Of a stretch of DNA of 64,000 nt, positions 8,501 through 18,526 are shown one piece after another. The stretch is from positions 620,001 to 684,000 of the forward strand of contig NC_088117.1 of NCBI RefSeq assembly GCF_036370855.1. The letters run 5' to 3'. The stretch is from Dromaius novaehollandiae. Taxonomy: Eukaryota > Chordata > Aves > Casuariiformes > Dromaiidae. Every line of letters starts with the position of its first letter. Within the stretch, counting starts at the first letter, position 1. Position numbers and translations under genes: made by a program. The notes beneath the pieces were generated by a model. It made no database searches, had not been told where the DNA came from, and saw nothing but the letters and a program-made list of their open reading frames with translations.

Positions 8501-11500
8501 AGTGTGGGAAGTGTCCTAAAGCAAGGCGGGAGCGGCTTTCTGAAGATGACTTTTGTCTCTGGTGTGTGGAGATGCTTGCAATTAGTCTCTGGGGAATCCC
8601 AGAGGTGAGGCGTGACTCTTGGTTTACTGTGAGAGGCGCCGTGTGCCTAGCCAAAGGTCAGGCAGGCCCCTCGGCCGCTGTGCGAATCTAGACCTACCCA
8701 GGGCATGGCAACATCCCTTTCAGTGCACTGGAGTTCCTTTACAAACACGTGTATTGCCCCAGGTATTCTACCCTTTTCTCCTCCGTGTGTAATTACAGAT
8801 GTCCCTCAAGTCACTGAAGCTTCTGCAGCTTCTCAGGGGCTGGAGCCTCTGCTCGAGCCTCAGGGAGATCTCAGGGGTAAGTAGTCTGTCTTCCTTTCCT
8901 TTTGATTCTTCTATTAGTATTTTCTCTTTTTTCCTCTTTTATTGCCCTCCTGGGGAATCCAAGGTGCCCAGCACACATGCCCTCCCTGAAGCCCAGGGGC
9001 ACAGGTAGGGGCAGCGCTGGTTCAGGCTTTCACTGGCCGGTGGGCTCTTGCCCCTGAGAAGTGTCAGTGAGCTTTCTTGTCCGCCGGTGCCAAGAGACCA
9101 GAATCAGCCATAATAACACCACGGCATGTAAAATTGCCTGGGAATCCCAAACACGCAGTGAGATTATCAGTCCTGCAGAAGCCAGGGATGTATGGGATTG
9201 TCTCCTTTCCTCCAGGCCTTGCTGGTGACAAAGATGCTGAGGCTGCAGCACGTTTGTGAATGCGCCCTGAACACAGTGGCAAGAGCTTGGGGCTCAGTGT
9301 ACCGTATGTGACTGTTACGCGTACTGTGTGGTGGAGTTGGCATGATGAGCCTTGGTCCTCAGGAGGCCTTTTTCCCCAGCTGAACCGGCTACAGGTTTTT
9401 CCTGCCCTCTTTGAAGGAAAGGATTCAATGTCAACTTGCCAATTCTCAAAAAGGCACCAAGTGGCATGAGAATGAGAGGTTCCCATGCAATTGTCTCGTC
9501 TCCTCACCCGTACAGCAGGTGTTGCTGCCTGTATTGGTTATCTGGAAGATTTTGTGCACTTTGATTTTTCTCTACAAAGGACACATTGGGCTAGTGAGCA
9601 GGTGCCCACCCCGAAATGCCAGGTTTTGTTTCTGAGCTTTTTACTGAAGCCTTTTGAAAAGGATTGCCTCCTGAAGATACCATGCGGAAGTGATGAGGAT
9701 CAGTTCCTTCTGATCAAGCTGTCTGGCTTTCTTTCCAAAGAGAATCATCAGGAGACCCTGGAGAAGGAGACCTTTCCGGCAGGAGGCAGTCACAGCCTGC
9801 CAGCCTCTGATGAAGAGAGAGAGGCAACTCAAGCAACAGGCATGCCAGGTACTTGCTGTCCATTGTCATCCGCTGTAGGAAATCAAAAGCCCTGTGTGTC
9901 TGCAGGCTCTTCCCTTGGGGCCTGCTACTGCACAGCATGTCAGCGGCCAAATGTTAAAGTCTTAGGGCATTGGAAGTGTTCTAAAGCAAGCCAGGAGCGG
10001 CTTTCTGAAGATGTTTTTTGCCTCTGGTGTGTGGAGATGATTGCAATTAGTGTGCCAGACATGTGCATATAAACCTTTGTGGGTCCTATGAGATAGCCTC
10101 ACTTCCCACACCATGCAGCTCCCCGGGATTTCGGAGCTTTGCCGTTTGGGGAAGGAGGCAGTTTTAACCACATTGAGCGCAAGTTAGGAAACACGACTCT
10201 TAATCGACTAGACCTCCTGCCCTACCTGCATCTCAGAACTTGCAGGGAGTCCCCAGAGGCCCTAGGCACAAAAGGAGTACCAAGTGGGATCCCTGCTGTG
10301 AAAGGAGGTCCTAAATGATGCCCTGATTCACAGGCCGGGCAGGGGTTTGGAGGGAACCTCATGCCTCCTTCTGCATGCTGTGTGCCTGAGCAGTGCTGAG
10401 GCTTTACCTCTCTCTGATTCTTGACAGCGCTTCCAAGTGTGTCACAGCCCGGAGAAGCCCTGCACGACAGGAAATACGCCTTTTTTCCAAAGCACCGAGG
10501 TACTGAGCCGTCTTGCAGGGATGCCTAAGTGAGAGAGGAGTCCTGAAGACTGGGAGCATACGAGTGGTGTTTGGAAGACCAGAGGGCGAAGGAAGGGGAG
10601 GTGGTGCCTGTGCTGGAGAAAAGGCAAAGGGAGAGAGCCAGGTTCAGGTGTCGTCTTTGCCGCAGGCTGCCGCAGAGGTGCCCACCCTGGCTGCTGGGCT
10701 GAGCAGCGCAGCCAGCACCCACCATTTCGGTTGGAGCCGGGACGTGGTGTAGCCCGGAATAGCAGTGTCACTGGCTATGGAAGCAGGAGCCCAAGAGAGC
10801 CGGACTCTTTTCCCTTGGGGCAAGTGTGCTGACCTGGGAGGGAAGAGTCAGGGTGGCACTCCCTGGACCCGGGATGGCTTTTGTCCACGTCGCTCAGAGG
10901 AGTTACTGGTAAACCAGATGAGCACCCCTGTGTGCTCTCCTTCTGGCCTGATGAGTTTTGTTCAGTGGGCTGACTTGTCTCAAAGTGTCAAGAGGATGCC
11001 TCCGTGAAACAGCCCTTTTGAGCCTCAGAAGGGCGAGGGAGCACCAAAGGGATTGTGGGATGTGAAGGATTGCCAGAAAGGGAGAGCAAACCCCTCCAAT
11101 TGGGAAACCTGGATTATGGCCATCCCAGAAGGTAAACAAGGCTGAGAGGCTAAAGAGAGACTCCAAAGCGTGCTGATTTGCAATGACCTGGGGACTTTGC
11201 TGCTACTGAAACCAAGCAAGTGTTGCCGTCCCCGAGATTTCCCTCCTTCAGAGATGCTAAGAAAGGGAAAAAGAAAATTTCCTGGGAATGTCAAACAGAC
11301 TGTGAGATTATCAGCAGTGCAGAACACAGTAACATATGGCCTTGTGTAATTTCCTCCAGGTTTGGCTAGTGGGAGAAGTGCAGCTGCCGCAGAGCCAAAA
11401 GACATACAAAAGCATTGCACGGTACGCACTGCAACGGTCTTGGGTATCCTCTTGGCTGGAGCAGCGTTGTGTTGCCTAGTTATTTGGCTGATGAGGAGGA

Positions 11501-11719
11501 GGAAACGGTGAGTTCACTGTTTTTTTTCCCAAAATTCTGTATTAGACAGCTGCTATTAGTAAGGAAGAGTTTACAGATGTAGTCTTCTGGAGGGCAAAGT
11601 TAGCTGCTGACAGTACTCTGTTGAGATTTCTGGTGTAAGAATTTCTATTTGAGCCCTTAGTTCATAGCAATGAGTATTCTTTTCTGAAAGCCATTCTTAC
11701 TGTTGCCAGTATTACCTAA
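5579..11719 (+). CDS. Unrecognised modular secreted or type I membrane protein, copy 1
   Basis: I do not recognise this family. Inferred coding exons: 5579-5696, 5956-6027, 6323-6394, 6731-6790, 6821-6853, 7244-7315, 7481-7552, 8004-8075, 8179-8277, 8799-8876. Then come alternative ends: a broken transmembrane exon 9216-9259 (stop TGA after 14 codons) or an intact one at 11,360-11,507 followed by 11,710-11,719. Exon 1 encodes a signal peptide (Arg-rich start, then LLLLLGLLAAL). Every junction is phase 1, the internal exons are multiples of three, and the splice sites fit consensus. Five 72-nt exons and one 78-nt exon encode a DVA...PASQLxPVxEP module. Exon 9 is basic and helix-prone (KYSKLLQDIL). 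Predicted products are 263 residues secreted, or 301 residues with a transmembrane segment but a tail of only Arg-Ile-Thr. Exon choice is inference. Confidence 0.6.
8420..8604 (+). other. Conserved Cys-rich open stretch in an intron
   Basis: A 185-bp open segment with a good acceptor (CACCTTGCAG) and donor (GAGGTGAGG) encodes VNVKVLECGKCPKARRERL and FCLWCVEM. It recurs, diverged, at about 9940-10,060 (KVLGHWKCSKASQERL, FCLWCVEM). Its end phase (0) does not match the phase-1 neighbours, so I left it out of the gene model. It could be an alternative or former exon. Confidence 0.4.
9216..9259 (+). pseudogene. Truncated first transmembrane exon, unit 1
   Basis: The acceptor (TTTCCTCCAG) and the first about 35 coding bases align with the intact transmembrane exon at 46,106-46,253. 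The homology then ends in GCAGCACGTTTGTGA, which adds a stop before any hydrophobic segment. The same break is in unit 2 (27,667-27,710). Loss is seen directly; whether the truncated exon is used as a secreted-form terminus is unknown. Confidence 0.7.
9260..11169. other. Duplicated gene block between the two transmembrane exons, unit 1
   Basis: No complete exon set is evident. Seen are the diverged Cys-rich stretch (about 9925-10,060), an open frame at 9485-10,072 without recognised motifs, and several GT/AG-like sites. The block is absent from the third gene copy, whose first transmembrane exon is intact. Confidence 0.4.
11360..11507 (+). other. Second transmembrane exon, unit 1 (intact)
   Basis: 148-nt exon, phase 1 to 2, exactly the length of the intact exon at 46,106. 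It encodes a polar N-terminal part, a hydrophobic segment (TATVLGILLAGAALCCLVIW) and a basic stop-transfer motif (LMRRRKR). The preceding 190 bases are also homologous to those before the first transmembrane exon, so the block arose by duplication. Confidence 0.7.
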
Positions 11720-11837
11720 TACTGACACTGTTGCTAAAAGAGAAGACCCAGCCATAGACGAAGGCAAAGCCAAGTCAGGAAGAGAAACAAAGAAGGGCGA
11801 GATTGCCATAGCAAGTAAGAACTGCAGTAGCTACAGT
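11710..11837 (+). pseudogene. Frameshifted cytoplasmic-tail exon, unit 1
   Basis: After the acceptor GTTGCCAG the in-phase reading is Arg-Ile-Thr-stop. In a different frame the stretch from about 11,720 encodes DTVAKREDPAIDEGKAK..., ending SYSPL-stop. That is recognisably homologous to the tail of the third copy (EEGRAKPGSEREKEE). The ancestral tail was thus put out of frame by small deletions near the exon start. Unit 2 is the same (30,154 onward). Confidence 0.55.
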
Positions 11838-12404
11838 CCACTCTGAGGGAATTTGGGAAGAGAAATCACCTTGTTATCTAATGCCATTAATTCCAAATGT
11901 GCTCCTCAGCCTAGCTGTCGGAGCAACTCAGGTGATGGTGATGACTTCTTCCCAGCTCTAGGCATGGCTCTGGGAAAGGACGCTGTAACATCTGAACCTG
12001 GACACTCCCAACGAGTGTGTTTTCAGTGCGGGCAGTGATTTTGTACTTTGGATACATATTGCGAAGAGCGTGTTAAGGGCATTCATGGCAGAAGAAGTTG
12101 TGATCTTGTTTCCTCGAGGATCCCCTGAGTAGTCGCTGTCAGTCAAATACTATAAGTTGAGTGTTGGTCTTTGTCAGGCACACTGCGAAGTGAGACTCTG
12201 CAGCTCTCCTAGATTCTGGCAGACTGTGCACGTACTTCAGTGTCTGCTGTTTCTCAAATGTAGATCCCCTTCCCAGCATGTGCAGAGAAGGCAGGTCAAT
12301 GTGGTATGGGCCAAGAAGGACTTGAGAGGCCCCTGGGCTTGGGTGGCTGGTGCAGAGAAGCAAAACCAAAGCTGTGCGGGTGCAAGTGTGCCCTGTTTGC
12401 TACT

Positions 12405-13120
12405 TGTAGCTTTCCGTACCACGCTGCTGCTACTCAGGGGCAGGGTGCCAGGCCCCACGGGGGCTGCACGCCGCTCCCCCGGCACCCCCGCGTCAGCTGC
12501 GGCCCGGCCCAGCCAGGCGGCCGACGGGGCCCAGAGCTGCGGCCCTCGGAGCCCGTCCACGCCGCGGGGCTGCTGCAGCCCTGGCAGGTCCAGGCTCTCC
12601 TCTGCCCTGGGACCCACAGCCCGCCTGTCCTGAACAGCCACCTCTCCCCGCAGGAACCTCCGCGCAGCCCAGAGATCCAGACCAGATGCCGGCGGCCGCC
12701 TCTCGCGCCAGGACAACCGGCCCACCCGCCCCGGTGCTCCGGAGAGCCGGACGCAACACCAGCGGCCGCCACGCGCACCTGGAAGACCGGCCCGCCCACC
12801 CTGGCGCCCCAGAGAACCGGAGCCCTCACGCGCGGGCAGCCGCCCGCCCCGCCCGCCCCCCCCACGGCCCTCGCGGCCCCCCAGCACTGCCCCAGCACCT
12901 GGGCACCAGCAGACCGTGGCTGCAGCCCAGATGCAGCCGCTGCCACCCGCTGTGCCTGGTGCTGCCCGGCGCCCTCCCAAACCGCCTCCCCGGCCCCCCA
13001 GCCCCCTGCCTGCATTTCCCTCCTGCCCCCCTGGAAGCAGCTGGCTCTGGTCAAGACCCCGGTAGGGACTTTGGTCCAGTTGCTGAGGCAGCCAAGGATT
13101 ATATAACAATAAATATTTAG
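12405..13120 (+). other. GC-rich proline-coding stretch ending at AATAAA
   Basis: Two overlapping plus-strand frames (12,306-13,106 and 12,686-13,120) are open through a very GC-rich segment. They encode Pro/Ala/Arg-rich peptides, and both end beside the polyadenylation signal AATAAA (13,108-13,113). The minus strand is also open here, which is typical of high-GC DNA. The polyproline pattern resembles cytoplasmic tails of adhesion-type proteins, but I recognise no family. It may be a terminal exon of the unit's transcript or of another gene. Copy at 30,841-31,556. Confidence 0.35.
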
Positions 13121-16059
13121 AAACTACCCTGCTGCAGCAGAAGGGACACCAGTTTTCTTTTCTTCTTTTGGCAAAGTTAAATTCAAACCCAAATACTGCT
13201 ACCTGTGTTACTTTTGTTTGCTTTGAGCCTCTGTTTCCTCCATCCCCAAGCTGTAAGGAGTAGAGCTGTGCACTGCTGGGGTTTAAAGAATGATGAGACT
13301 GCCCAAGCTTCTGAAGAAGCAGGGAGGTTTCCAGAGGCAGGGCTTTCCCTCCCCCAAGGGCTAAGGGGAGCTGGCAGGGATTTGAGAACCAGCAAGGCAG
13401 GGAATGAGTACAGAAAAGCTGGGGGGAGAAAACGCAGCATGAGAGAAGTGACTGCAGGAGGAGAGGGAAGTACTAAATCGTTGTTTTCACCCCCTTGCCA
13501 GAGAGCTCCACAGCAGAGAAGGCAGCTGCAGAAACCAGTCGCTCACACACTGCAGCGTCTCCAGCACACCCAGCTCAGCCTTTTAAGCAGAGCGGTGCCC
13601 TTGCCCTGCTGGGACTCCCCAGCCTGTCCTAGGGCTCCCAGGATGGGACTGCAGGGGAACTGCCCCTGCGCCACTGCCCCAAACCTGCCGGGCCACCCCG
13701 TAAGACTTTGGAGACCGCTCAGGACCCAAGCCACGCAAGCAGGACACCTCAACATGGTCCCAGGCTGCAGGAACAAGGCCGGCCAAACCAGCCTGAAACC
13801 ACTGCTTGCTTCCAAAGGACCTGTTTGCGCTGGGCCGCTCCTACAGCAGCAACTAGCACCGCAGAACAGCAGAGGGGGGCAGTGGGTGCTGCGAACCCGG
13901 TGACATTTCTAAGGGGCAGCTGGCACAAGTGAGCAAGTTTTGGCAGCTCTGTGCACATGCAGAGGATGGGTTCTTGACATGCTTTCCTCCTCCTGCTCGC
14001 CTCTTCCTCTTGGGATGCACTTACACCCCTTGGCCCTACACAGAGACCAAAGGAGGAAGAGCAGCAGCGTCACATGATGCAAGAGACTCGCTGGGCCCAG
14101 GGAGGCCCCTGCCTAAACCACCATGTTCACACAAGCCAAGCATCGCCAGAGCAAGCCCGACACAAAGCCTCTGCTATTGCAGCTCTCAGTCCGCTCGGCG
14201 CCTGTGCAGCACGTGAGACCAGCCAAGGTGCGTTAATGACCTTTACAAAGCCTTTCAAAGCCAAGTTGCAGGAGTTGTTCTCACATTCTTCCTAGGAAGA
14301 CAGCAATGTGAGGCTAACCCAGCAGGTGAGCCTCCCTCCAGCACCATACTTCCCACGGACAAGCAGTAGGGATACATAACACAGGACTGTTGAACTGAAA
14401 TGGTTTTAGGCGGAGTTTGAGAGGCTGTCCTGAGAAAGCCCAGAGGCCAAGTTGGAGGGCAGGTGTGACGGGACTGGGGCATTCGTGACTCCGTCCCTTC
14501 TGCTCACCTACAGAAGGGGATGTCTTTGTTGCAGAAGGGTAGTGTCAAGATAACCATCAACGGCCTAATTCTCTGGTATGCAGATAGTCAACGTTCTGGA
14601 AGTAGGCAGATGTCTGGGGAGAGGAAGTCCTCTCTCCGGACAGCTGCCAAGGTGACTGTGCCACTCTAGGCGAGCACTGAGACTGCTACTGAAGCAATTC
14701 TGCGCTTTCCTGCAAGGCAGCACATGTCTTTGCCCACACACTCCCCTTTCTCGGGGGCACACACCCAGAGAAGCCCACGCTGGCCTCCTTTGGTCAGCAA
14801 GAGCTACAGGGGCCTGGCCAGCATCCTAACCCCCCGTGCTGTTGAACGTGCAGCCAAAACAGAACGCAGTGAGCAACGCAGCTTTTATCTGCAAACAACT
14901 GCTCCGCGGCAAAGCAGAAGAAATGCCTCCCGGCAAGGGGGAAATAGGAACACAGACCAAACTGCCTTCTGAGGAAAAACAAGTCCCTAACAATGGGAGA
15001 TGGTTCCAGCTTGAAAACTCTGGGGTGGGGAAAATTAAACCGGTCACCTGCCCCCTCGTCTCAAAGGAGTCCGCAAGGGAGAACACCCAAGAACACTGGC
15101 TTGGAGTCAGAGGAGCGCTCACTGGGGACAGGGAAATGACAGGAAAGGAAATGGCATTTCCCAGGAAGAGGAAGGAAACGGAATCATGCCACGAAGTCCC
15201 TCAGACCAGCCCACTGCACAGGAGCCTCCTTCCCAGCCACCTCCAGAGGCAGAGGCGTTCTTTGCCTCCTCAAGTCTAACAGAGCCCACAGCAAAGTACC
15301 TCAGAGCTGAAGAGCAGCCTTGGCCTCTGCAAAGAAGGAGGCAACAAGCTCCGAGAAGAAACAAACACTGTGCCAGCGCCTGCACATCCAGACTTTCTTC
15401 CAAAGCCACCTCCCTGCCATTGGAAGCTTCAGTCCTGCAGGAAGAGAAGTATTTGCACCTCGGGCATATTAAACTCGTCTCCAGGAGGACAATTCACGTC
15501 AGAGCCTGGGAACCGACAGAATCCCCCTGCGTGCTAGTTATGGCCAGGCTTGCACAACTGAGCCCTTCACGCTCCCGTGATGTCATTGTAGAAGTCAGGG
15601 GACGCACAAGCCAAAACATGAGGAAAGACAGAAATACCATTTGCATAAAGCTGCCTCCCTGCCTGTGCACGTTCTTCTGGGCCACCGACTCTTTCCTCGC
15701 AGACCTTTCCTGCCTCCCCTGCACCCAAGCTTTTGCGACTCGGGAATCACTCAACATCAGCTTGACAGGGTCAGTGCTTCTGCTAGAAAACCCGGAGGGG
15801 CAGCTGGGCAGACTCAGCTCTGCTGCTCCACCACAGCCCACAAATCCCAAACCTACCAGAGGACAGGAAAAATGGAGGAAGCTCCCTGCCCTTCCTTTCT
15901 CCTTCCTGCCCTTCCCAAGGGTGATGTTGCCCTCATCACCAGGGCCACCAGCACTCACCCCTCTCTCAGAGAGACACGTCCAGGCCAATACCTTCTTGCC
16001 AGGACTACAAGCCATCACTTAACTAAACCACAGGTGTCCCAGTTCTTCAAAGCACACAG
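13121..16059. other. Gene-free interval, unit 1
   Basis: I see no recognisable gene, RNA or mobile element. Long frames occur on both strands (for example 15,186-16,022 plus, 15,494-16,018 minus) but lack motifs and mirror each other. The last about 340 bases are the 3' flank of ERV-A, present in inverted form at 50,772-51,113. The copy in unit 2 is 31,557-34,495. Confidence 0.5.
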
Positions 16060-16597
16060 TGCTATGGAAAATTATGCTCGCCAGCCACCATAACAGGGTC
16101 CGACCCTAGGTTCCCGCTGAGAAGTTCAGAGCCAAATCAAAGCATATTTAATACAATTTAATGATGCATGTGCAGCAATTGCAGCTGGAGCTAGGTGCCT
16201 CCCAAGAGGCACCCCAAACAAAGAAATCCCTGGGCAATTATACCCTCACAAGCTAAGCTCCCCACACCCCATGCAAAGCTTCAGACCAATCACCATATCT
16301 GGCTCTGGGGGCTTCGTGTTCTTCGGTGGCTCCCACTGCTGTCTCTAGGCAGCCTGGTTTGCCTTATCTTTATTGTGGTGGCTTCTGCTGATGGACTTCG
16401 CTTCCTCGTAAGCTTCCTTATCTTTCCACCTTGCACCGGCCCTGGCGCCCTTCCTTACTGGACTAGCTGACAGTTCCTCATGTTATCTGAGTGCAGCCTA
16501 AGGCTTCAGCGCATTTAGCTACTCATGCTAAGCAAGGTTTATATAAGTTGCGCTAAGCTGTTACCTCTAGACAGTTCCAGCTCAATATTCTTTAACA
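16060..16597 (-). mobile_element. ERV-A 3' LTR
   Basis: 538 bp; on the minus strand it starts TGTTAAAGAATATTGAG and ends CCATAGCA. It is preceded by a polypurine tract (AACAAAGGGAGGAC on the minus strand, 16,598-16,612). It contains a TATATAA-type box (ACTTATATAAACC). It is the same length as the inverted copy at 50,234-50,771. Confidence 0.85.
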
Positions 16598-16639
16598 GTC
16601 CTCCCTTTGTTTCTGGTAAGCATCCCTGCTAATCCTTTA

Positions 16640-16990
16640 GACAAGAGTTCTCAAAGGCTGTCAAGGCATACCATCACTTTCCATAATCTTATGTATAATA
16701 TGATCATAAGTAATAGGCATAACATGGTTAAACTTAACACAACTACTCCTGGGTACAACACGTGAGTATGAATCCCTGTTGCAGTTGGTGATCATCCCAG
16801 AGGAGTTTCCCAACCATGATGTGCTCCGTCCTGCTTCACCCTTTCCAAGACGTCCTGTATCTCCTCTGTATCATGATGAGTGGCGATTAGAGCTTTTTGT
16901 CCATTGTTTTGGATGCGCTCTAGCAGCTGACGCAGCTCATCACGTTGCGGTAGTTTCTCCACCAATGTAAGATTCATTCCGATGGGGGTA
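16640..16990 (-). pseudogene. env: ERV-A env transmembrane-subunit remnant
   Basis: The minus-strand frame at 16,792-16,977 encodes a charged helical stretch (LPQRDELRQLLERIQ, DVLERVKQDG). It is followed, with frame breaks, by a hydrophobic region and a basic end before the polypurine tract. Position directly upstream of the 3' LTR fits the end of env. Surface-subunit sequence is absent. A plus-strand copy is at 49,854-50,039. Confidence 0.55.
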
Positions 16991-17139
16991 AGCAGTCAAG
17001 CTTGACTCAGTGTGTAATTAGATTGTAACAATGGATAAGACGTACCAGGAGCTGAAGAACTAAGTTACCAACGCAACTATTTGAGTGATTACGTGTCTTT
17101 ACAGCAATGTCCACTATGAATATAAGACTACAAAGGGTT

Positions 17140-17600
17140 CTCATACATACACAGCCTTTCCCAATATATACAAGTACAGTCTAACTTTAACAGCAAAATT
17201 GGAACATAGTATGACAGTATATGGCCTGTCCCATTTGGGTTTTAACTTGGATTTTCATAAAAATACTTTAACTAAAACTTCATCCCCAGGCTGTGTAACA
17301 GGCACTTGTATTTCAGGTGGTGGGGACTGATACCACTGAGCATATTTTTTAAGATTTTCAAACCTTTTTTGCATACTTAGATCACACTGGCTTAGTCGTT
17401 CATTTCCGTCTAACAGGCTGCTCTTAGCTGGAATAGAAGTCCCTCGTATAGCTAAAGGTCTCCCACAGAGAATTTCAGCTGGTGGTAGTCCTACGGGTTG
17501 TTCTGGAGCATTTCGTACGTCCCACAGAGCAAAGTTTAGGGCTTCTGGCCATTTTAGGCCACTGTGTGTGCATACCTTTGCGATTCTTTCGTCTAATGTC
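17140..17600 (-). pseudogene. pol: ERV-A integrase C-terminal remnant
   Basis: Minus-strand frames encode WPEALNFALWDVRNAPEQP, PPAEILCGRPL and later VTQPGDEVLVKV, as in gamma-type integrase C-termini. The catalytic core is missing: the sequence jumps near 17,600 to unrelated bases. The inverted copy at 49,100-49,600 retains the core. Confidence 0.7.
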
Positions 17601-17764
17601 CTGTTCTTTTTGCAGCCACGTATATTCCTGCACTGGCCCAGACTTTCTGTACTTGCCTAGCTACCGCCTCTGCTCCCCCATGAGCTTTCTCGTGAAACCA
17701 CCTAGCTGTAGGAACTGCATTTTGGGGAGAGGCAGAATTGGTTTTCCCCCTAATTGTCCATATT

Positions 17765-18526
17765 TGTTAAAGAATAGCGAACTGAAACTGTCTAGAGGTA
17801 GCCGCTTAGCACAACTTATATAAAACTTGCTTAGCATGAGTAGCTAAATTTGCTGAAGCCTTAGGCCGCACTTAGATAAAATAATGAACTTTTACTTAGT
17901 CCAGTAAGAAAAGGGCCTCAGAGCTGGTTCAAGCTAGGAAGATAAGGAAGTTACAAGCAGTCTGCATTCCTGCGTCTCACACTCCGAAAGGGAGGGTGTC
18001 TGCAGGAATGCGTCTCACACTCCGAAAGGGAGGGTGTCAAGGCTTTGAAGTAAGACCAGTGCAGGGCATTAGGACCTTGAGGGACAAAGCCTTAGCTCAC
18101 TGCTGGGGCAGTGTTAATTGTTATGATTTAGAATCACCTCCTCCTCAGGACCTTGAGACACAACAGTAAGACCCCACAAAAACAGAGGTACAACCGTCAG
18201 CAGAGACTGCAAAAAACAAAAATAAGGAGAAAAACAGCTTACCTCAGAATGATGATGAGACCCAATGAGGAGCAGGAGACCCCAGACCAAAAAATTACTA
18301 TTGGTCTAACTACCATGTGAGGGGTGGGAAATGTAAGTTGAAAAAACTATAATTGCCCAGGATTTGTTTATGTTAGGGTCCCTCTTCGGAGGCACCCAGC
18401 TCGAGCTGTAATTACTGCACGCGCGTCATTAATATTTAATTTGTTTTGATTTGGCTCCAAAATTTTTCTGCGGGAACCTAGGGTCGAGCCCTGTTATGGT
18501 GGCCGACAAGCCTAATTTCCATAACA
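17765..18526 (+). mobile_element. Solo LTR nested in ERV-A, with target-site duplication
   Basis: 762 bp from TGTTAAAGAATAGCG to CCATAACA on the plus strand, opposite to the host element. It is flanked by ATATT at 17,760-17,764 and 18,527-18,531. The uninterrupted sequence survives in the inverted copy (GATGATGGAATATGGACA near 48,870), which proves insertion into ERV-A. No internal viral sequence is present. Confidence 0.95.
17961..18036 (+). repeat. 38-bp direct repeat in solo LTR U3
   Basis: Two adjacent 38-bp copies (17,961-17,998 and 17,999-18,036), differing mainly in TTCC versus GGAA near the start. Both contain CACTCCGAAAGGGAGGGTG. Position upstream of the LTR promoter resembles retroviral U3 enhancer repeats. 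Also at about 36,397-36,472. Confidence 0.8.

Larger units (their letters stand above)
1..18447. repeat. Tandem 18.4-kb unit 1 (window opens inside a unit)
   Basis: Bases 1 onward match 18,448 onward and 36,884 onward almost base for base. The period is 18,447 bp between the first two copies. The first base falls inside the solo LTR, so the window edge is not a natural unit boundary. Seen contents in order: rest of solo LTR (1-79), 5' half of ERV-A on the minus strand (80-3360), LTR-related repeats (3798-4886), CpG island and gene (4887-11,719), GC-rich proline-coding stretch (12,400-13,120), gene-free DNA (13,121-16,059), 3' half of ERV-A (16,060-17,764) and the start of the next solo LTR. 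Differences from unit 2 are scattered single bases and small indels, for example near 11,515 and 11,920. Confidence 0.95.

Noticed and set aside
8940..9007. Candidate exon ending at CACAGGTAGG
   Set aside because: No acceptor gives an in-phase open reading; the phase-1 reading meets a stop.
15186..16022. 278-codon plus-strand frame in the gene-free interval
   Set aside because: An almost equally long frame lies opposite, there is no recognisable motif, and the inverted copy of the right part at 50,772-51,113 does not keep the frame intact.
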